DNA from: Magnetospirillum fulvum MGU-K5
Lineage (GTDB): Bacteria > Pseudomonadota > Alphaproteobacteria > Rhodospirillales > Magnetospirillaceae
Reading direction: 5' to 3'
DNA: 64,000 nucleotides
Assembly: GCF_000442515.1 (NCBI RefSeq)
Contig: NZ_AQPH01000009.1
Span: 1 to 64,000 of the forward strand
Below the pieces are notes generated by a model. It saw nothing but the letters and a program-made list of their open reading frames with translations. It was not told the DNA's origin and searched no databases. The translations under genes and the position numbers were made by a program. Each line of letters begins with the position of its first letter. The first letter of the stretch is position 1. Positions 26,154-35,191 of the stretch are shown piece by piece.

Positions 26154-28073
26154 ATGGCGGAGCTGGGCGAACGGTTCACCAGGGATTTGACGATCCGGTA
26201 TATCGCGGTCCTCGCGGTGCTGGGCGTTCTCTCTGTTCTGTCGTTCGTCGGGCTGACCCGCAGCATCGCCAGTGCCGAGGACGGGCTGGCCCAGGTCAGC
26301 CTGTCGGGCAATCAGCGGATGCTGATCGAACGGATTGCCTTTGCCGCCAATCGTCTGGCGGTGACGTCCGAGGCCGAGCGTCCGACCGCTCAGGCTTTGC
26401 TGGCCGATAGTCTCGACCGCCTGGAAAGCCGCAAGCTGGCCCTGACCGAGGCGGCGCGGCAGCTCCCTTTATTATCCGGACGCGATATCGCCGACGGCCC
26501 GGCCCGGCAGGTCGATGCTGATTTGGCTCACTATCTGGCGCTGGGACGGACGGTGTTGGCCCGCTCGTCGGGGCTTGCTCCCGACGATCCCGGTCTGGCC
26601 GCTCTGTCCGCGGCGGCGGCGGGGCCGCTGCTTGAGGCGCTGGACGACCTCAACCTTCGTTTCCGTCAGGCCAGCGAGAACCGGATGCGCGAGCTGATGG
26701 TGCTGCACGGCGCGGCCTTGCTGGTGGCGATCGGGGTGTTGCTGGTCTCGGCTTTTGGTGTGTTCCATCCGATGGTCGAGCGGCTGCGCGCCGACTTTAC
26801 CGAGCGGATGAACGTCGAAAGCGAACTGCGCGACAGCGAGGAACGGCTGCGTCGCATTCTGGAGGAAAGCCCGATCGGCGTCTCAGTGTCGCGCCGCCGT
26901 GACGGGCGTATTGTCTTTGCCAATGCCCGCTTCGCCGAAATCCTTGGCGCGCTGGCTCGCGAGAATTACGTCGACGAGACTCAGCGCCGCGCCGTGTTGG
27001 CTGAACTGCGCCGTCATGGACAGATCGACGGGGCCGAGGTCGAGTTCCGCCGCAAGGACGGTCAGCCGTTCTGGAGCCTGCTGACGATCCGGTCGACCGA
27101 TTTCGAGCGTGAGCCGGTCAATCTGGCCTGGATTTACGACATCACCGAGCGCAAGGCGGCCGAGCAGCAGATTCTGCTGGCGGCCAAGGTGCTCGACACC
27201 CTGAACGAAGCGGTGATGATCACCGATGCCGCCAACCGGATCATTTTCGTCAATCCGGCCTTTAGCGCGATTACCGAATATTCGCGGACCGAGGCGGTGG
27301 GCAACAGCCCGGCCTTGCTCAATTCCGGCCGTCACGATGCCGCCTTCTACGAAGCGATGTGGGGAGAGTTGCTGTCGAAAGGATCGTGGTCGGGCGATAT
27401 CTGGAACCGGCGCAAATCGGGCGAAGTGTTCGCGGTCGGGCTGTCGATCGTCGTTATCCGCGAAGGAAACGGGCTGATCAGCCATTATGTCGCGGTGTTT
27501 GCCGACATCACTCACCGCAAGGAGGACGAGGCACGGGTCTGGCGTCAGGCCAATTACGACGCCCTGACCGGGCTGCCCAATCGGTCGTTGTTTCGTGATC
27601 GCCTCAGTCAGGCGGTGCAGCAGGCCCGGCGCGACGGTAAATCCTTTGCGGTGATGTTCCTTGATCTCGACGGGTTCAAGGCGGTCAATGACCGGCTGGG
27701 TCATGCCGCGGGCGACCTGTTGCTCCAGCGTGCCTCGGACCGTCTGTCGGACTGTATGCGCGGCAGCGACACCCTGGCCCGGTTGGCCGGGGACGAGTTC
27801 GTGGTGATCCTGCACGGCATTCGCGGGCGCGAGGAACCGGCTCTGGTCGCACAGAAGCTGATCGAGCAACTGAGCTTGCCCTACGATCTTGATGGCTCCG
27901 TTGCCGAGGTGCGCGGCTCGGTCGGCATTGCCCTCTATCCCGACGATGCCGAGGACGAAGCCGGGCTGATCGCCCGGGCCGATCAGGCGATGTATGCGGT
28001 CAAGCGGCGCGGCAAGAACAGCTTTCTGTTCGCGAGCGATCTTGAGCCTGCCGCGCCGGTCGAAATATCCTGA
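26154..28073 (+). CDS. Membrane PAS/PAS/GGDEF diguanylate cyclase
   Basis: A 639-residue protein: membrane helix at about 17-35, periplasmic domain resembling the NarX/type IV pili sensor ('GNQRMLIERIAFAANRLA'), second helix at about 182-202, PAS 1 (about 235-330), PAS 2 (about 345-455) and a GGDEF domain (about 465-625). The signature reads AGDEF ('RLAGDEFVVIL'), a variant found in active cyclases. The substrate Asp ('FLDLDGFKAVND') and 'YDALTGLPNRSLF' are conserved. No EAL domain. Likely makes cyclic di-GMP in response to a periplasmic signal. Confidence 0.9.
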   Translation: MAELGERFTRDLTIRYIAVLAVLGVLSVLSFVGLTRSIASAEDGLAQVSLSGNQRMLIERIAFAANRLAVTSEAERPTAQALLADSLDRLESRKLALTEAARQLPLLSGRDIADGPARQVDADLAHYLALGRTVLARSSGLAPDDPGLAALSAAAAGPLLEALDDLNLRFRQASENRMRELMVLHGAALLVAIGVLLVSAFGVFHPMVERLRADFTERMNVESELRDSEERLRRILEESPIGVSVSRRRDGRIVFANARFAEILGALARENYVDETQRRAVLAELRRHGQIDGAEVEFRRKDGQPFWSLLTIRSTDFEREPVNLAWIYDITERKAAEQQILLAAKVLDTLNEAVMITDAANRIIFVNPAFSAITEYSRTEAVGNSPALLNSGRHDAAFYEAMWGELLSKGSWSGDIWNRRKSGEVFAVGLSIVVIREGNGLISHYVAVFADITHRKEDEARVWRQANYDALTGLPNRSLFRDRLSQAVQQARRDGKSFAVMFLDLDGFKAVNDRLGHAAGDLLLQRASDRLSDCMRGSDTLARLAGDEFVVILHGIRGREEPALVAQKLIEQLSLPYDLDGSVAEVRGSVGIALYPDDAEDEAGLIARADQAMYAVKRRGKNSFLFASDLEPAAPVEIS

Positions 28074-28085
28074 CGGCGCCCGCCG

Positions 28086-28730
28086 TTACGCCCCGACCGC
28101 CTCTACCAGCCGTCCCACCGCCGCGCGGAACATCTCAGGCGTTAACCGCCCGGTATTGGTGTTGTAGCGCGAGCAATGGTACGAATCGACCAGGACAAGC
28201 CCGTTGGGCAGGCGGTGCAGCGCCCCGTGAGCAAAGGGGTAGGCGGCGCGGCGCAGCCCCAGGGCGGACAGGCTCTGATCGTGCCCATGACGCCCCAGCG
28301 CCAGAATCCCGGCCAAAGCGGGCATCGCCGCGATTTCGGCGACGAGGAAAGGGCGACAGGCGGCAAGCTCTGCCGGTAACGGCTTGTTGGCGGGGGGGAC
28401 GCAGCGGGCGGCGTTGGTAATCCGACAGCCGGTCAGGACAAAGCCGTCATCGACTCGCGCCCCATAGCATCCCTGCGCCAATCCGAATTCGGCCAGGGTG
28501 GGGTAGAGCAGGTCGCCAGCATAATCCCCCGTGAAGGGACGGCCGGTCCGATTGGCTCCCTTCAGACCGGGGGCCAATCCGACCACCAGAATCCGCGCCG
28601 ACAGATCGCCAAACGAGGGGACCGGGGCATTGTGCCAATCGGGGTGAGCCTGGCGGCTGTCGGCCAGGAAGGCCGACAGACGGGGACAGAGCGGGCAATC
28701 GCGACCCGGAGCGTAGGCGTTGCTAGTCAT
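28086..28730 (-). CDS. Uracil-DNA glycosylase, family 5 (UDGb type)
   Basis: A 214-residue Fe-S DNA repair enzyme. Four cluster cysteines are visible: 'CPLCPRL' near the N terminus and 'CRITNAARC...C' in the middle. Motif 'GLAPGLKGANRTGRPFTGDYAG' is the family 5 active site, which lacks the catalytic Asp of other UDGs, and 'DSYHCSRYNTNTGRLT' is the late motif. Removes uracil, and in characterised members hypoxanthine. ATG 28730 overlaps the end of the NYN gene by eight bases. Converges with the GGDEF gene. Confidence 0.88.
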   Translation of the reverse strand: MTSNAYAPGRDCPLCPRLSAFLADSRQAHPDWHNAPVPSFGDLSARILVVGLAPGLKGANRTGRPFTGDYAGDLLYPTLAEFGLAQGCYGARVDDGFVLTGCRITNAARCVPPANKPLPAELAACRPFLVAEIAAMPALAGILALGRHGHDQSLSALGLRRAAYPFAHGALHRLPNGLVLVDSYHCSRYNTNTGRLTPEMFRAAVGRLVEAVGA

Positions 28731-29295
28731 TGCTGACGATGGCGGGGCGGTCTTCGCGATAGGACGAGGCGCGGGCGATCTGAGGCTCGAGATCCTGCAA
28801 CTCAATGAAGATGTCGGCCTGTCGGCGCAGTTCGTCGGCGACCATCGGCGGCTGGGATCGGATGGTGCTGACCACGGTGACGCGGACGCCCTTGCGCTGG
28901 ACCGCTTCGACGAGACGGCGGAAATCGCCATCGCCCGAGAACAGCACGACATGATCGAGATGGGGAGCCATCTCCATCACGTCGATCGCCAGTTCGATGT
29001 CCATGTTGCCTTTGATCTTCCGCCGACCCGTGGCGTCGGTAAACTCCTTGGTCGGCTTGGTGACCATGGTGAACCCGTTATAGTCGAGCCAGTCCACCAG
29101 GGGGCGGATCGGCGAGTATTCCTGGTCTTCCATCAGCGCCGTATAGTAAAAGGCGCGGATGAGGCGGCCTTCAGATGCAAAAAGCTGCAATAATTTTTTG
29201 TAGTCGATGTCAAAACCAAGTGAACGAGCGGCTGAATATAAATTCGAACCGTCAACAAACAGACCGATTCGCTCGGCTGCATAAAATTGCATCAT
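28723..29295 (-). CDS. NYN-domain (LabA/DUF88) putative RNase
   Basis: A 190-residue PIN-like protein. Acidic metal-binding positions appear in 'GLFVDGSNLY' (residues 11-20), 'KGNMDIELAIDVM' and 'HVVLFSGDGDFRRLVEAV'. This matches NYN/LabA proteins thought to cut RNA. Length is typical. Overlap with the UDG gene implies co-transcription, but a functional link is not established. Confidence 0.87.
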   Translation of the reverse strand: MMQFYAAERIGLFVDGSNLYSAARSLGFDIDYKKLLQLFASEGRLIRAFYYTALMEDQEYSPIRPLVDWLDYNGFTMVTKPTKEFTDATGRRKIKGNMDIELAIDVMEMAPHLDHVVLFSGDGDFRRLVEAVQRKGVRVTVVSTIRSQPPMVADELRRQADIFIELQDLEPQIARASSYREDRPAIVSND

Positions 29296-29580
29296 ATATC
29301 TCTCTTGATTAAAGAAAAGTCTTCGCGAAATTTGCGAACAAATAACAGGGTTAAAGTAGGCAGGGATGAGGTCTTCCGCAAGAGGCCTAACCGACGGCGG
29401 TGCTGTTCTACGACGAAAGCCTGGGGGGTGACGAGGCCGGGGTGTTGTTGTCTTGCCTCTTCCGTTTGTAGGTTATGTTGTGTTTTTTGTTGTTTTTACA
29501 CCGATATGTAGTGTTCAGGGGTGGCGCCACAGAAAGGCCGAGGGTGGGGAGGTGCGGCCTAGGTGCTTTCCACATAGGCC
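29296..29580. other. Intergenic region with hairpin, no gene
   Basis: Holds the presumed promoter of the NYN gene near its left end and a T-rich stretch around 29450-29510. GTGGCGCCAC at 29521-29530 is a perfect palindrome. GGCCTA/TAGGCC with an internal GTG/CAC pair (29556-29580) abuts the arfB stop and may end that transcript. The only open frame is cysteine-rich with no ribosome binding site and is not accepted as a gene. Confidence 0.5.
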
Positions 29581-30000
29581 CTAATCGTTAAGGGGCGAAC
29601 GCCGCATCGCCTTGATTTCCCCGCGCAAAGACTTGCCGTTCAGTCGCCGGGTCTTCGAGCCCAGGGTTGGCCGGGTGGGGCGGCGGGGCACCGGAGGCGG
29701 CACCGCGTCGCGGATCAGCGCCACCAATCGATCAAGAGCATCGCGGCGGTTCGCCTCCTGGGTTCGGTGGCACTGGGCCAGGATCATCAGCACGCCGTCA
29801 CGATTGATCCGCCGCCCGCCCAATCGTTCCAGCCGTTCCTTGACTGCTTCGGGCAGGGATGGCGAGTTGCGGACGTCAAAGCGCAATCGCACCGCCGAGG
29901 ACAGGGTGTTGACGTTCTGCCCACCCGGGCCAGAGGCGCGCTGATAGCTTTCTTCGATTTCGCTCTCGGCGATGGCAATGCGGTCGGTGATCGGGATCAT
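29581..30000 (-). CDS. arfB: Alternative ribosome-rescue factor ArfB
   Basis: A 139-residue release-factor-like peptidyl-tRNA hydrolase. The catalytic GGQ is at residues 26-28 ('ASGPGGQNVNTLSSAVRLRFDV') and the basic C-terminal tail (…KTRRLNGKSLRGEIKAMRR…) would enter the empty mRNA channel. There is no codon-recognition domain, as expected. The frame opens at a TTG seven codons earlier; ATG 30000 gives the usual N terminus. Confidence 0.92.
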   Translation of the reverse strand: MIPITDRIAIAESEIEESYQRASGPGGQNVNTLSSAVRLRFDVRNSPSLPEAVKERLERLGGRRINRDGVLMILAQCHRTQEANRRDALDRLVALIRDAVPPPVPRRPTRPTLGSKTRRLNGKSLRGEIKAMRRSPLND

Positions 30001-30128
30001 GGTGCCGAAGTGGTACGGCAAGTTCCGTGCCGAGGGAAGCGGGAAAGAACGGCGTGCCGGGTTGTGACAATTTGTGACGGGTGATATTGCCGCTTAACGT
30101 GTCTGTCGTTGCGTCGGAACGATGTGGT

Positions 30129-30147
30129 ATCAATTTGAAAAATTGAT
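30129..30147. promoter_or_regulatory. Perfect palindrome upstream of the STAS gene
   Basis: ATCAATTT-GAA-AAATTGAT, an 8-bp perfect inverted repeat in an AT-rich patch 43 bases before the STAS start. Size and position fit an operator. It is not an FNR box, in which the half-sites face the other way. Confidence 0.4.
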
Positions 30148-30189
30148 CGTTTTCTCGCGATCCGGACCCTGGCGGCATGGAGAAAATGA

Positions 30190-30495
30190 ATGAAGATCAC
30201 GATTAAGGAAGGGGAATCCGGTCTCAACGTCCATCTGGACGGGGTTCTCGACTTTTCCGCCAGCCATGAATTCAAGCAATTGGTACTACGTTTGGCGGCG
30301 GGGCGGAGCAAAACTCTGACGTTCGATCTAGCTCGGGTGTCTAGGATCGATTCGGTTGGGCTGGGCCTGCTCCATATCGCTCGCGAGGAACTGGGCGGCG
30401 AGGACTGTCGTGTCCGCCTGCTTTCGCCTCAAAGTGGGGTGATGCGGATGCTGGAACTGACCGAGGCGGGCAGCGATTTCGACATCGTGCCCTGA
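30190..30495 (+). CDS. STAS-domain anti-anti-sigma factor-like protein
   Basis: A 101-residue single STAS domain. The phosphorylatable serine is S55 in 'SRIDSVGLGLLHIA', matching the DSxG site of SpoIIAA-like proteins. Partners would be an anti-sigma kinase or phosphatase, neither of which is encoded nearby. A palindrome lies just upstream. Probably acts in a partner-switching signalling pathway. Confidence 0.87.
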   Translation: MKITIKEGESGLNVHLDGVLDFSASHEFKQLVLRLAAGRSKTLTFDLARVSRIDSVGLGLLHIAREELGGEDCRVRLLSPQSGVMRMLELTEAGSDFDIVP

Positions 30496-30526
30496 CCATC
30501 GGTCGATCTGCGCCCGGCTATTCCGG

Positions 30527-30994
30527 TCAGGCCAGTTCGAACACCGCTTCGATTTCAACGGCGGCATTCAACGGCAATGAGGCAACGCCGACGGCGGCGC
30601 GGGAGTGGCGTCCGGCATCGCCCAGAACCTCGACCATCAGGTCAGACGCGCCATTAACGATCTTGGGCTGGTCGGTAAAATCGGGCGTGCTGGCAACGAA
30701 GCCGCCCAACCGGACCAGACGAATCACCCGATCAAGATCGCCCCCGGCGGCGGCGCGGGCCTGGGCCAGCAAATTGATTGCGCACTGACGGGCCGCTTTT
30801 TGGCCATCCTCAAGGCTGACATCGGCCCCAAGGCGGCCGGTAACGGTGACCTTGCCATCGACCAGCGGCAATTGACCCGACACGAACACCAGCGATCCGC
30901 TGATGACGTAAGGAAGGTAATTCGCCACGGAAGCGGCCGGGGTGGGCAGGACCAACCCCAATTCGGCGAGGCGGGAATCGACGCGTCCGGTCAT
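30527..30994 (-). CDS. RidA-family protein
   Basis: A 155-residue YjgF/YER057c/UK114 protein. The catalytic-site region 'HSRAAVGVASLPLNAAVEIEAVFE' has the arginine that binds the carboxylate of reactive imines in RidA. 'SGQLPLVDGKV' and 'LVRLGGFVAST' are typical of the longer 150-residue subgroup, whose substrates are less certain than those of archetypal RidA. Trimeric and cytosolic. Confidence 0.88.
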   Translation of the reverse strand: MTGRVDSRLAELGLVLPTPAASVANYLPYVISGSLVFVSGQLPLVDGKVTVTGRLGADVSLEDGQKAARQCAINLLAQARAAAGGDLDRVIRLVRLGGFVASTPDFTDQPKIVNGASDLMVEVLGDAGRHSRAAVGVASLPLNAAVEIEAVFELA

Positions 30995-31183
30995 GATCCG
31001 ATTTCTCCTGGAAATGAAGTGGTTGGATCATACCAAGTTTTGGCGCGCGGGGGGCATTGAGAGGTGGACTCTTCCATTTCAGGCAATGTCCAAGCCTATC
31101 CTGATCCACGTCGATCTCGGGTTTCGTCTTCGCGGCATAATCATCTTGGGAGCCGTGACTGCGATTGAACCGGGGGGAGTGTC

Positions 31184-31993
31184 ATGGTTCAATCGGTCTC
31201 GTTGAATGCAAAGGTCGGACGAAGAATGCGTGCCAGAATCGGTCTGTGGGGATTGGCGTTGGGGCTGTGGGCGATTGCTGTTCCGCCCCAGGCTGTTGCC
31301 CGCGATCTCACCGTTGGGGTGGAGGCGATCGATTACAGCCCGATTTATGCTTGGCGGGATGGGCAATTTGTCGGTGCCGCGCGGGAAATTCTGGATGCCT
31401 TTGCTCAGGCGAACGGGCACCGGCTGATCTTTCGGCCCCTGCCGGTCAAGCGGTTGCTGGCCGAATTGATCCATGGCGGCATTGATCTGAAATTCCCCGA
31501 CAGCCCGGATTGGCAGCCGGCGGTTCGCCTAGGGGCGACCCTGTCTTATTCCGCTCCGGTGTTCGCCTATATCGATGGCACCGTGGTCCGGAGCGATCGG
31601 GTCGGGCAGGGGGCCGAGGCGGTGCGAACGCTGGGAACTGTTGCCGGATTTACCCCGTTTTCCTGGAAAAGCCGGGTCGAGGTCGGCTCGGTCGAGCTGA
31701 AGGAAAATCCCGGTTTCGAGCCGCTGTTGCGTCAGGTTCTGGCCGGGCGAATCGACGGAGCCTACGTCAATGTCGCCGTAGCACATCACATGGCGGCCAG
31801 TCTGCCCGGTGGCCAGGGCGGCCTGAGCTACGATCCTGATCTTCCCCACATTTCGGACTCGTATCGGCTGTCGTCGCGGGTTGCGCCCGAAATCGTTGCC
31901 GAATTCGATGCTTGGCTGGCGGCCAACCAAGGGGTGGTTGCCGCGATTGTCGCCCGCACCGGGGCCGAAGCAGGGCTGAAGGGCGCGCGCTAA
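31184..31993 (+). CDS. Periplasmic solute-binding protein (SBP family 3-like)
   Basis: A 269-residue precursor. ATG 31184 has GGAG five bases upstream; a basic region then a hydrophobic stretch 'IGLWGLALGLWAIAVPPQAVA' forms the signal peptide. The mature start 'RDLTVGVEAIDYSPIY...FVGAAREILDAFAQANGHRL' is that of amino-acid-type binding proteins, with a late 'LLRQVLAGRIDGAYVN'. No permease or ATPase gene is adjacent, so it may be a solitary receptor or an enzyme-like relative. The ligand is unknown. Confidence 0.75.
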   Translation: MVQSVSLNAKVGRRMRARIGLWGLALGLWAIAVPPQAVARDLTVGVEAIDYSPIYAWRDGQFVGAAREILDAFAQANGHRLIFRPLPVKRLLAELIHGGIDLKFPDSPDWQPAVRLGATLSYSAPVFAYIDGTVVRSDRVGQGAEAVRTLGTVAGFTPFSWKSRVEVGSVELKENPGFEPLLRQVLAGRIDGAYVNVAVAHHMAASLPGGQGGLSYDPDLPHISDSYRLSSRVAPEIVAEFDAWLAANQGVVAAIVARTGAEAGLKGAR

Positions 31994-32049
31994 CCGCATC
32001 GTCCGTGCGGCAGATGCCCGATCTTTAATCTGTCTGCACTCGCGCAAAC

Positions 32050-32082
32050 AAAAAAAGCGCCCGATGTCGAGAGACAGGGGCG
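32050..32082 (-). terminator. Terminator after infC
   Basis: On the minus strand CGCCC and TGTC pair with GACA and GGGCG around a TCTC loop, followed by C and seven T. A second hairpin (GGCCGA/TCGGCC) is at about 32140-32165, between infC and this site. Confidence 0.7.
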
Positions 32083-32181
32083 GATTTGACATGTCATCCG
32101 TCAGCGCGGCAAAACAGGAAGAAACAGGGTCGTCGCCCGCGCACCGGCCGAAGAATCGGCCAGCGCGCGGGAGAGGGCAGA

Positions 32182-32718
32182 TCAGCGCGGAGCGATCACC
32201 ATTACCATCTGGCGCCCTTCCATCTTGGGCACCTGCTCGACTTTGCCGAGGGTTTCGAGATCGTCGCGGACCTGTTCCAGCAGCTTCATGCCGATGTCCT
32301 GGTGGGCCAGTTCACGGCCACGAAAGCGCATGGTCACCTTGACCTTATCACCTTCTTCAAGGAACTTCTTCATGCTCCGCATCTTGACGCCGTAATCGTT
32401 CTCGTCAATGTTGGGGCGAAGTTTGATTTCCTTGACTTCGATGACTTTCTGCTTCTTGCGCGCTTCGTTCTTCTTCTTCTGGGCTTCGTACTTAAACTTT
32501 CCGAAGTCGAGAATCTTACAGACGGGCGGATCGGCGTTGGGAGAGACCTCGACGAGGTCGAGCCCAGCTTCCTCGGCCATCAGCAAGCCTTCGCGCAGGG
32601 TGACGACACCGATCATCTCACCGTCGGCGCCCACCAGACGGATGGAACGCACATCGATTTCACGATTGACGCGAGGCCCGTCGGATCTGGGCGGCGTCTG
32701 CATGGGCGGTCTAGCTAT
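32182..32718 (-). CDS. infC: Translation initiation factor IF-3
   Basis: A 178-residue IF-3 with both domains and a basic linker ('[20 protein letters not shown]'). The start is taken as ATA at 32718: GGAG is eight bases upstream and the product begins (M)[17 protein letters not shown], as in related alphaproteobacterial IF-3. The next ATG is five codons later, at 32703. Rare starts let IF-3 limit its own translation. It follows thrS by 84 bases, the normal order, but rpmI and rplT do not follow; a terminator does. Confidence 0.92.
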   Translation of the reverse strand: MARPPMQTPPRSDGPRVNREIDVRSIRLVGADGEMIGVVTLREGLLMAEEAGLDLVEVSPNADPPVCKILDFGKFKYEAQKKKNEARKKQKVIEVKEIKLRPNIDENDYGVKMRSMKKFLEEGDKVKVTMRFRGRELAHQDIGMKLLEQVRDDLETLGKVEQVPKMEGRQMVMVIAPR

Positions 32719-32802
32719 AGAACACTCTCCATCGATTTGAGTATACAAAACGGTCGGAGCACGCAAAGCGGCCCGACCTACCTCTGTTGGTTCGCCCGCC
32801 GG

Positions 32803-34720
32803 TCAGACGGGCGGAGCGGATTCTTTCGCCAGTGTAGCCACTGCCTGATCCAGCGCAACAATTTCTTGGTCGCTTCCGCCTAAACGGCGAATGGCGACGG
32901 CACGATTTTCGGCCTCGCGCTTGCCGACCACCAGCAGAACCGGCACTTTGGCGACCGAATGTTCGCGAACCTTATAATTGATTTTTTCGTTACGAAGATC
33001 GAGTTCGGCGCGCAACCCGGCGGCGCGCAAGGCGGCCTGGACCTCGCGGGCATAATCATCGGCGTCGGACACGATGGTGGTGACCACCACCTGGACCGGA
33101 GCCAGCCACAAGGGGAAGCGCCCCGAGAAGTTCTCGATCAGAATGCCGATGAAGCGCTCGAACGAGCCGAGAATGGCCCGGTGCAACATCACCGGACGCT
33201 TCTTGCTGCCGTCCTCGGCGACATAGGCGGCGTCGAGACGCTCGGGCAATACGAAATCGACCTGAAGGGTGCCGCACTGCCAGTCGCGCCCGATCGCGTC
33301 GCGCAGGACGAATTCCAGCTTGGGGCCATAGAAGGCGCCTTCACCCGGATTGAGCACGGTTTCCAGTCCGGCGGCGCGGGCTGCCTCCAGCAGGGCGCTC
33401 TCGGCCTTGTCCCAGGTTTCATCGGACCCGGCCCGTTTGGCCGGACGGTCCGAGAACTTGACCCGCACGTCGGTGAAGCCGAAATCCTGATAGACCTCCT
33501 TCAGGAGGTGACAGAAGGCGACGGTTTCCGAGGTGATCTGGTCTTCGGTGCAGAAGATGTGGGCGTCGTCCTGGGTAAAGGCGCGGACCCGCATGATCCC
33601 GTGCAGCGCACCCGACGGTTCGTAGCGGTGGCACGAGCCGAACTCGGCCATGCGCAGCGGCAGGTCGCGGTAGCTCTTGATCCCCTGACGGAAAATCTGG
33701 ACGTGGCAGGGGCAGTTCATCGGCTTCACCGCCAGATGACGATCATCCTGGGTGGTGATGGTGAACATGCTTTCGGAGAATTTATCGGCGTGGCCCGAGG
33801 CCTCCCACAGCGAGAAATCGACCAGCTGCGGAGTCTTGACCTCCTGGTAATCGTTGGCTTCGAGCCGACGGCGCATATAGGACTCGACCGCCCGCCACAG
33901 CCACCCAGCCCTTCTTGTGCCAGAACACCGAACCGGCGGCCTCTTCCTGCTGGTGGAACAGGTCCATCTCGCGGCCGAGGCGGCGGTGATCGCGCTTCTC
34001 CGCCTCTTCCAGCATGTGGAGGTAGGAATCCAGCTCCTTCTTGTCGAACCAGGCGGTGCCGTAAATGCGCTGAAGCATCTCGTTGCGCGAATCGCCGCGC
34101 CAATAGGCTCCGGCCAGCTTCATCAGCTTGAACGCCTTGCCGAGCTTGCCGGTCGAGGGCAGGTGCGGCCCCCGGCACAGATCGATGAAATTGCCCTGGC
34201 GGTACAGGCTGATGGTCTGACCGGCGGGAATCGCCGCGATCAGCTCGGCCTTGTACTTTTCGCCCATGCCGAGGAAGAAGGCGACCGCCTCGTCACGGTC
34301 CCATTCCTCGCGGGTGATCGCTTCGTTGCGATCGACGATCTCGGCCATCCGCGCCTCGATCTTGGTCAGATCGTCGGGGGTGAACGGAGTCGGGCGGGCA
34401 AAATCGTAATAAAAACCGTTCTCGATCGACGGGCCGATCGTGACCTGGGTCTCGGGATACAGTTCCTTGACCGCCTCGGCCATGATGTGGGCGGCGTCGT
34501 GGCGCAGCAGGTCAAGCGCCTCGGCCCCGCTCTTCGCGGTGAGGATCGAAACCTGCGCATCGGATTCGATCACGGTCGACAGGTCGCGCGGGGTGCCGTC
34601 GATAGTGATGCCCAGGGCCGCCTTGGCGAGTCCAGTGCCGATGTCCCGCGCCAGATCAAGGCCGGAAATCGGGGAATCGAACCGACGGACCGAACCGTCG
34701 GGCAAGGTGATGGCGACCAT
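32803..34720 (-). pseudogene. thrS: Threonyl-tRNA synthetase, frame disrupted
   Basis: The N-terminal part (33897-34720) has TGS, the editing domain ('[16 protein letters not shown]') and the start of the catalytic core up to 'SVFWHKKGW'. The rest continues one frame away from '[26 protein letters not shown]' to the C-terminal anticodon domain ending at 32803, including motif 2 '[19 protein letters not shown]'. The break is at plus-strand CCC 33904-33906: removing one base restores '[15 protein letters not shown]' and a 638-residue protein of normal length. thrS is essential in nearly all bacteria, so an assembly or sequencing error is most likely. Taken literally, the genome encodes two fragments, 32803-33876 and 33782-34720. 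Confidence 0.9.
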
Positions 34721-34901
34721 GGAAATTCTCTTTCGACCAGTCAGGTACGGACAGGGGGACGGAGTCTACGGCGAAACCGCCGCAAGTCAAGGAAAGCCGC
34801 AGGATTTGCACGCCTGCCAGAGGTGGGCGATACGGTTGGTGCGAATTTACGCTGGCGGGAACGCATTTCCTATGTTAGATGCTGTCCCGCCCCGCCTCGG
34901 A

Positions 34902-34987
34902 GCCCCGTTGGCGGAATTGGTAGACGCACCGCACTCAAAATGCGGCGACCTTCGGTCGTGCTGGTTCGACTCCGGCACGGGGCACCA
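34902..34987 (+). tRNA. tRNA-Leu(CAA)
   Basis: An 86-base class II tRNA with encoded CCA. Acceptor GCCCCGT/ACGGGGC, anticodon loop CTCAAAA (anticodon CAA), long variable arm CGACCTTCGGTCG, T-loop TTCGACT. Confidence 0.96.
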
Positions 34988-35022
34988 TCCAAAGCGGGGC
35001 GGGTTGATCTTTGTCCAAAAAT

Positions 35023-35070
35023 GTCTCACTGGCGGCTTCTAAGCTCGCCGTGAGACGTTTTCGGCTTTTT
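35023..35070 (+). terminator. Terminator after tRNA-Leu
   Basis: GTCTCAC-T-GGCG pairs with CGCC-GTGAGAC, with an inner GCTT/AAGC, and is followed by GTTTTCGGCTTTTT. Confidence 0.8.
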
Positions 35071-35191
35071 CCTGTTTCCGACGCGCTGGGGCTGGGCTGA
35101 TCCGCAACGTGTGGACGCGGCAGGACCGGCTCGCCTCGGATACTCCCTTCGATACCTCATAAGGTTGATGTGCTGTCGCGTCGTGCGCTGC

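Noticed and set aside
29287-29511. 74-residue cysteine-rich plus-strand ORF
   Set aside because: No ribosome binding site, covers a T-rich noncoding patch, odd composition.
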